Shown: one piece after another, positions 59,021-64,000 of the stretch
How the letters are laid out: every line of letters begins with the position of its first letter
Position numbering within the stretch: position 1 is the stretch's first letter
Source of the DNA: Acanthopleura granulata
Lineage: Eukaryota; Mollusca; Polyplacophora; Chitonida; Chitonidae
Assembly: GCA_016165875.1 (NCBI GenBank)
Contig: JABBOT010000004.1
Location: forward strand, 14,199,672-14,263,671
DNA length: 64,000 bases
Direction: 5' to 3'
Notes under the pieces: model-generated
Seen by the model: only the letters and a program-made list of their open reading frames with translations
Told to the model about the DNA's origin: nothing
Database searches by the model: none
Position numbers and translations under genes: made by a program

Positions 59021-59629
59021 TAAATTAAAGACAGTTCGGTATATAAATAAAATTCATGCATTTCATTGTTATTCAATTCAAGATATATATTCAAGAATTT
59101 CTACATGGCGATTAGAAGAAATCCTGGTTCGGGGTAAACCACCAACAAGGATGGAATTTTACCACGTGGTAGGCCATCGAAACAAATATATACACACCAT
59201 ATAATTTATAGGTTCAGGACTTCTTCTCAAAGGACCAAGTGAGCGTTAGGTACTGGTCACTTCGCGAAAGCCCCAAGGGCAGTGAGAGCAGACCGGAAAA
59301 CCCCTGTTAAAGACTGGGATTGAATCCGCACCCTGTTTCGTAAATCAATATCAACTGTCGATCTCAATTAAAAGTCTAAACTATACATACTCCGAAATCA
59401 TAAGGTCTCAAGAGAGAGACAAAGGCATATATCTTTTCTTTTCATTCGACAGTTATACTTAAACAACCGGATGGATATAGGCAATACCCGGTACATAAAT
59501 ATTCGGATGCTAAATCGCGCAGCAGAAGATTGCTGTTAAGTGCTTTAGCTTGTTCTCAGTCTGACCAGTTCCAAGCTAAACACATGTGCAGCTGTAGAAC
59601 ACTTCTGCTTTTCAATCCGTATCGCTGAT

Positions 59630-59856
59630 ATTGCAGTTTTACGTCGAATATTTCAGTATATACGACGGCGGCCAGCATGGTGTTAGGAAACCATATACAG
59701 CCCGGATGAAACCAGTAAGGACACATGGGTCGCGGGTTGCTGGCAGACCTTCCCACGTACAGCCCGAGAGGTATTTAGGCCACCCTGAGCTGGCCAGTCA
59801 CAGCGACCGCATTGGTACAGGAAGCTGAGTCATGACACTACGCCGACGCGCTAGTT
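59630..59856 (-). repeat. Diverged full-length SINE, minus strand
   Basis: 'TATACGACGGCGGCCAGCAT', 'GGGTTGCTGGCAGACCTTCC', 'CACAGCGACCGCATTGGTAC' and 'CATGACACTACGCCGACGCG' cover the body through the tRNA-like head. The outermost head and the tail are eroded. Confidence 0.85.
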
Positions 59857-60121
59857 TCCTGTGCCAGTGACTCCCCTCGCTGGATTATCATCATTCGGAT
59901 CGTTGCTCTTGGACAGAACAAAATCGCAAAAGAAGTTCAAAATTACGTAATCAAACAAGTAGTTCCCAACAAAGGCAAAGTTGTGAATAGCAAATATATC
60001 ACCGAAGAAACTCCACTGCATATCAATTTTAGGGCAATATGTACTTGCTAAGTTAACAAATGATTCGAGTAAAAAAGTGACCGTGTGTTCAACATTGTCT
60101 CTTGCGTGGAGTACCCTGTGA

Positions 60122-60185
60122 TAATGAGATAAAGGAGGTTAAGAATACCTAATCTAGCCGCGATTCTCTCCCTTTGACCATGTCT
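60122..60185 (-). repeat. GGTCAAAGGGAG motif, inverted copy
   Basis: 'GATTCTCTCCCTTTGACCAT' is the reverse complement of the motif downstream of the hairpin modules. 'ATAAAGGAGGTTAAGAAT' about 20 bp upstream could pair with it. Confidence 0.55.
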
Positions 60186-61357
60186 GAAAGGCATTAGGCC
60201 TTGAAAGTGGTATAAAATCCTTTGCAAGCTTTATGGGCAGCCTCGACGCGTTTTGAATTATTTTATTTAACGTTTAAGGTTATTAATGTAATTTTCATTT
60301 TCTTTGTTTTATTTCAGATAGTTGAAAGATCTCCTGAGAAATTTCTTCTTAATCTGGTGAATGTATAAAGATCAGTCGCGAGCTGGCGACATTCACGGAT
60401 TTTCACCATTAGCGAGATAGCTACGTGTATTTCGAGTGCGCATGACCGGGAATTCTACTTTGATGGACAAACAAACCCACATGGCTATATGAAAGCGTAG
60501 TAAGTCATACACACTTCAGCAAATTATTTGTGACGTTTGAGACTTTTGGGTATCAGGTTGGAAACTTGATGTTGCAGCCTACTGGTATACACGGCCACGT
60601 GCCGTTGTTTAACCCACCTATAACGTACTGCGCAAGCGTATTATTTATGCACATCTCGAGCTTGCTATCTGCTTTCCACGTTACGACGTAAGGACCTATA
60701 TAGTTTATCATCATTCACTTGTCGTACTTGTGAAGAATTCCATAGGCACAAGATTAATAGGCCTACACTCCAAAGAACTTAAAGCCTTTGAACTGTATAT
60801 CATATTACTTAATATAGTTAAAGCATAAATTAGGCTGGAGAAGAGTATAGGCCTGGAGAAGAAAAGCCAAACACACGGCTAGGCCTATAATACCAGCTTG
60901 AGATGGTGTAAACCCTACTGTAGTGATGCGAAGTATTGATAGTGCAGGCCCAAACATATTGCTTACTTCATACTATGACAGGATTTCTGCTTTAGACAGT
61001 ATATATCATTACACATTTACATTTACACAAACTGCAGCTGGGTTACAATGATGCTTATCTCATAAAACTCAAAATTCAAATTCAGTAATTAGGCAGTTCA
61101 AAGTATCAAAATAGGCATGTATACATGTACCTAAACGAAAACGTGTCTGAGTATAGCCAAAAGTACGACTGAATGTGTATGCTACAGGTACTTCTGGAAA
61201 TCATTCAGCTTATGTTTTCTGGTGTTGCATATAGTTTTTTTTACGTTAGGCGTACGTTAAGTTCCTCGAGATTTTTCTTTAAGTTTCAAAGTTGTCATTC
61301 TTTGAACCCGATGTTGGGTATTGGCCTATGAAAAACACGTGTACACTACATAAAAAA

Positions 61358-61410
61358 AAAATATCTATATATCTATATCTATCTATCTATATCTGTATCT
61401 ATCTATCTAA

Positions 61411-61460
<50 letters not shown>

Positions 61461-61467
61461 TTCTCTC

Positions 61468-61527
<60 letters not shown>
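61358..61527. repeat. Compound microsatellite, about 170 bp
   Basis: Successive blocks of A-run, ATCT, CT, TA, CT, GTCT, CT and TA repeats. Confidence 0.96.
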
Positions 61528-62278
61528 AGGTCATTTCACCACGAGGGCTCGAGAAGAGCGGTGAGAAGAACAACAAAGCCAACAGTTTACTACAAATAAA
61601 ACATCATGCACTGTTGAAAATTGTATGAATATCGTTGCTGAATTATCATTGTTTGAAGTGTGGAGTATTGTGCGGCTGACTGGGGATCTGAAGGTGTCCT
61701 GCTTTTGAAGGCGTCCAAGTTTTGAGGGACTGCCAATCAGAGAGCAAGGAGATATCAGCTATTTTTAAGGTGTGATGTATATGTTCTGAGTTGTCAAAGT
61801 AACATGCAATAACGTAGGGACAGCACACTGTTTTAATGTTGTATATTTTAATTATAACAAGTACATGGGTGATCAATACTGCGGAACATTTCCAGGCTAT
61901 TGTGTTGCGGCGGGAGTAAGCTGCTTGATCATTTATGTTATAAATTGACATATATGCTTAAGCTACGAACACAACTCTAGCAGCTTACTACAGTTTCTTC
62001 CACGCTTGGAACAATTATGTCACAGCTAAGGCAATAGTTGCGTTTCATGCTAGGCGATGGAGCATGGTGAGATGTCTTTTGCCTCTGTCGTAGTAGCTGT
62101 TAGAAAAACACCTTTACCAAAGTAAACAATACTGTCCAACCTTTCTGGCTAACTTAATTTAGAGCATGCGCTGTCTTTCACTTTAAATAAGACGATGACC
62201 ATATAGTTATTGTAGTCTCACATTAGGATTCTTCACTAAGCCAAGCTATTGTCATGCCCCTAACTGCGCACGCGCCGC

Positions 62279-62366
62279 TCTCTAGGCTCGCTTTACATCA
62301 CTGCCGTTCTCTGGCCTCTGTTTACATTACTGCCATTTCCTAGGCTCGCTTTACATCACTGCCACC
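62279..62366 (+). repeat. Three-copy tandem repeat, 29-bp period
   Basis: TAGGCTCGCTTTACATCACT at 62,283, a variant TGGCCTCTGTTTACATTACT at 62,312, and TAGGCTCGCTTTACATCACT at 62,341. The outer copies agree better with each other than with the middle one. Confidence 0.85.
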
Positions 62367-63828
62367 ATGAACTAGACAAGCTAGCTTCAGCCTTCAAGCC
62401 ACACACGTAGACGTGTTTAGGCATAGACTCCTCGCACACGGAAAAGATTCCTATGTACGGGTTATTTGACACTCTTTTTGTCGCATTAGATTAGTTTGCG
62501 TTCAGAATATTCTACGGAGTTGCACTTCGCGAAGACATGGTTGGAAATCTTAATTTCCACTCGTCGTCAATCAGTTTATCATCCGATACTGTAAATCATC
62601 TATGGGTAATGTTGATTCAAGAGTAGGCGCCATTTTGTCTACACTTACATGACATTTCCATCAACGGTGATCGGTTGATACAGACGACAACAATTTCACC
62701 ATATTCAGATTTTTTTCACGAGCGAAATCTTGTGTCCGGCTCATTTGTTTCTGGATTTTTTGTTGCAGAAAATTAAACATGCTGAATCTTTGGATAGAGT
62801 TTTCCAGACTCAGGAATTCTTGTGGTTTCCTAAGCATGGGTGAAATTCGAGGGCCTTACTGTCGAGATCAAGAAATCAAGTTTTCTACCACACTTCTTGA
62901 CCGTGCGCGCTGGGGTTCATATAATATGTTTCGCGCTGACTACAATCAGCATTCATGCATGAAATTGTTGCCGTGTGTGTGTTTTCAGGCATAACTTGGA
63001 GTCTCATATCCATGCCTCCTTTGACCTTGGCGCTGTGCATGTTCTAGGGCTTCATACAACATATCCTTGTGGTTCATGGCAATGATGTAAAGGGGGCGCC
63101 GAAAGCGGCACAGGCTGCAAGGAGTACGCATTATTGCAACCATTTACTGTATACGACCGCATACTGTCTGATAAAAACGGCTGAAGGCATAATAAAGATG
63201 GGCGCCATTTGTTTGAGAGACAACGTCCCCTGTTGAGCTTGGCCCATTATAGATTTGTATAGGAGATTGAAAGAGGCCTCAATCCTTTATAAGGTATCAG
63301 TGGATATCAGCTGTAAGAATGAGTTACAAGGATGAGATATCGAAAACGTCAATTAAGGTCATTTGGGCAGCATATCAGGTTGCGATCATTCTCTAAAACT
63401 GATAAGACACAATACACGAAGTAATATATATGACATTTGAATTGTGTCAGAAAAGCTTTCAAAATGAGATCTTTTACTTGCTGTGGCATTATTAACATTA
63501 CTAACCAATTATCTCATCAACCAATCGATAAATCAGCCATTTCGTGCGGAAGTCCGTCCCTGGAATTCTTCCACACGTCTTAGCAAGGGTTCCTGCTGAA
63601 TTATATATGGAATCAATCATCGACTCAAGTCCAATGCACTGTGGTCGAGGGAACCGTGCCTCCAGTTAAACAGCATCGTGGCTCGTGCTTTGGCAGACGA
63701 GTACCGGTACTTTCAGTTGCCTCTTCATAAGCGAATAGTCTCATCCTGCTTGAAACAATATGCCCCTTAACTCGTGTGTCGTCAGTTGACACCAAACAGC
63801 TTTGGTCAGAATATATCTATATAATCAT

Positions 63829-63853
63829 CATTTATTTATTTATTTATTTATAC
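63829..63853. repeat. (TTTA)n microsatellite, possible SINE tail relic
   Basis: About six TTTA units, followed by 'TATACGATGTTTTGTATAAG' and AATATTTCGAC, which loosely recalls the reverse-complemented SINE end. Confidence 0.7.
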
Positions 63854-64000
63854 GATGTTTTGTATAAGAATATTTCGACAAACAATTTCGATGACAAATG
63901 GTTGGAGGACGAATACAAAGCCACGAGGAAACGATTTTCAAGGCTTTAAATGGTTTTAATAGAACTCAAGGCAACGCTGAGAGAATTACAATGTATCATT

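Larger units (their letters stand above)
59021..61357. other. Non-coding stretch with one SINE and one motif copy
   Basis: Apart from the SINE at 59,630 and the motif at 60,122-60,185, nothing was recognised. Confidence 0.4.
61528..64000. other. Non-coding stretch, nothing recognised
   Basis: Holds the 29-bp tandem repeat and a TTTA microsatellite listed separately. Open frames are short and without domains. Confidence 0.4.

Noticed and set aside
59632..59828. Short frames around 59.6-59.8 kb on both strands.
   Set aside because: They are translations of a diverged SINE.

Overview
The window reads as nuclear DNA from an invertebrate animal, most likely a mollusc or another lophotrochozoan. 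This rests on AT-rich sequence with very low coding density, one intron-containing gene of the animal BTB-BACK-PHR class, abundant microsatellites, and many copies of a tRNA-derived SINE whose body and AAAT tail look like a repeat I associate with bivalve and gastropod genomes. The species assignment is inference. There is no bacterial-type gene packing, operon, CRISPR array, rRNA or free-standing tRNA gene.

Only one gene is well supported. A two-exon BTB-BACK-PHR (BTBD3/BTBD6-like) gene lies on the plus strand at 37,951-39,987, with a poly(A) signal at 40,584. Its reading frame is restored only if the single coding intron uses a GC donor (GC-AG intron). Its BTB domain is about ten residues shorter than usual. 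A short TATA-preceded 47-codon reading frame at 17,247-17,390 is a weak second candidate.

The rest is dispersed and tandem repeats. From 1 to about 12.6 kb there are only microsatellites and one SINE relic. From 12.6 to 33 kb there are copies of an unnamed dispersed repeat (family A), an 8-kb-apart inverted pair (family B), short family C fragments, a 100-bp tandem duplication and truncated SINEs. From 35.5 to 42 kb there is one full SINE, the BTB gene and another family A copy.

From 42.5 to 60.2 kb the sequence is dominated by repeats: a foldback element around a TA/TG microsatellite; a family of imperfect hairpin modules (GGAATCC-GGGGAA ... TTCCCCGGATTCC) often followed by a TGGTCAAAGGGAG motif; a degenerate tandem array of that module interrupted by a SINE; a candidate 1.5-kb terminal-inverted-repeat element; and a 4-kb tandem duplication (50.6-54.7 and 54.7-58.7 kb). 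The duplication's inner 1.6 kb is almost identical between copies while the flanks are clearly diverged. SINEs in the same orientation sit at all three duplication boundaries. The last 4 kb holds a compound microsatellite, a three-copy 29-bp tandem repeat and otherwise unremarkable sequence.

All alignments were done by eye, so repeat boundaries are approximate.
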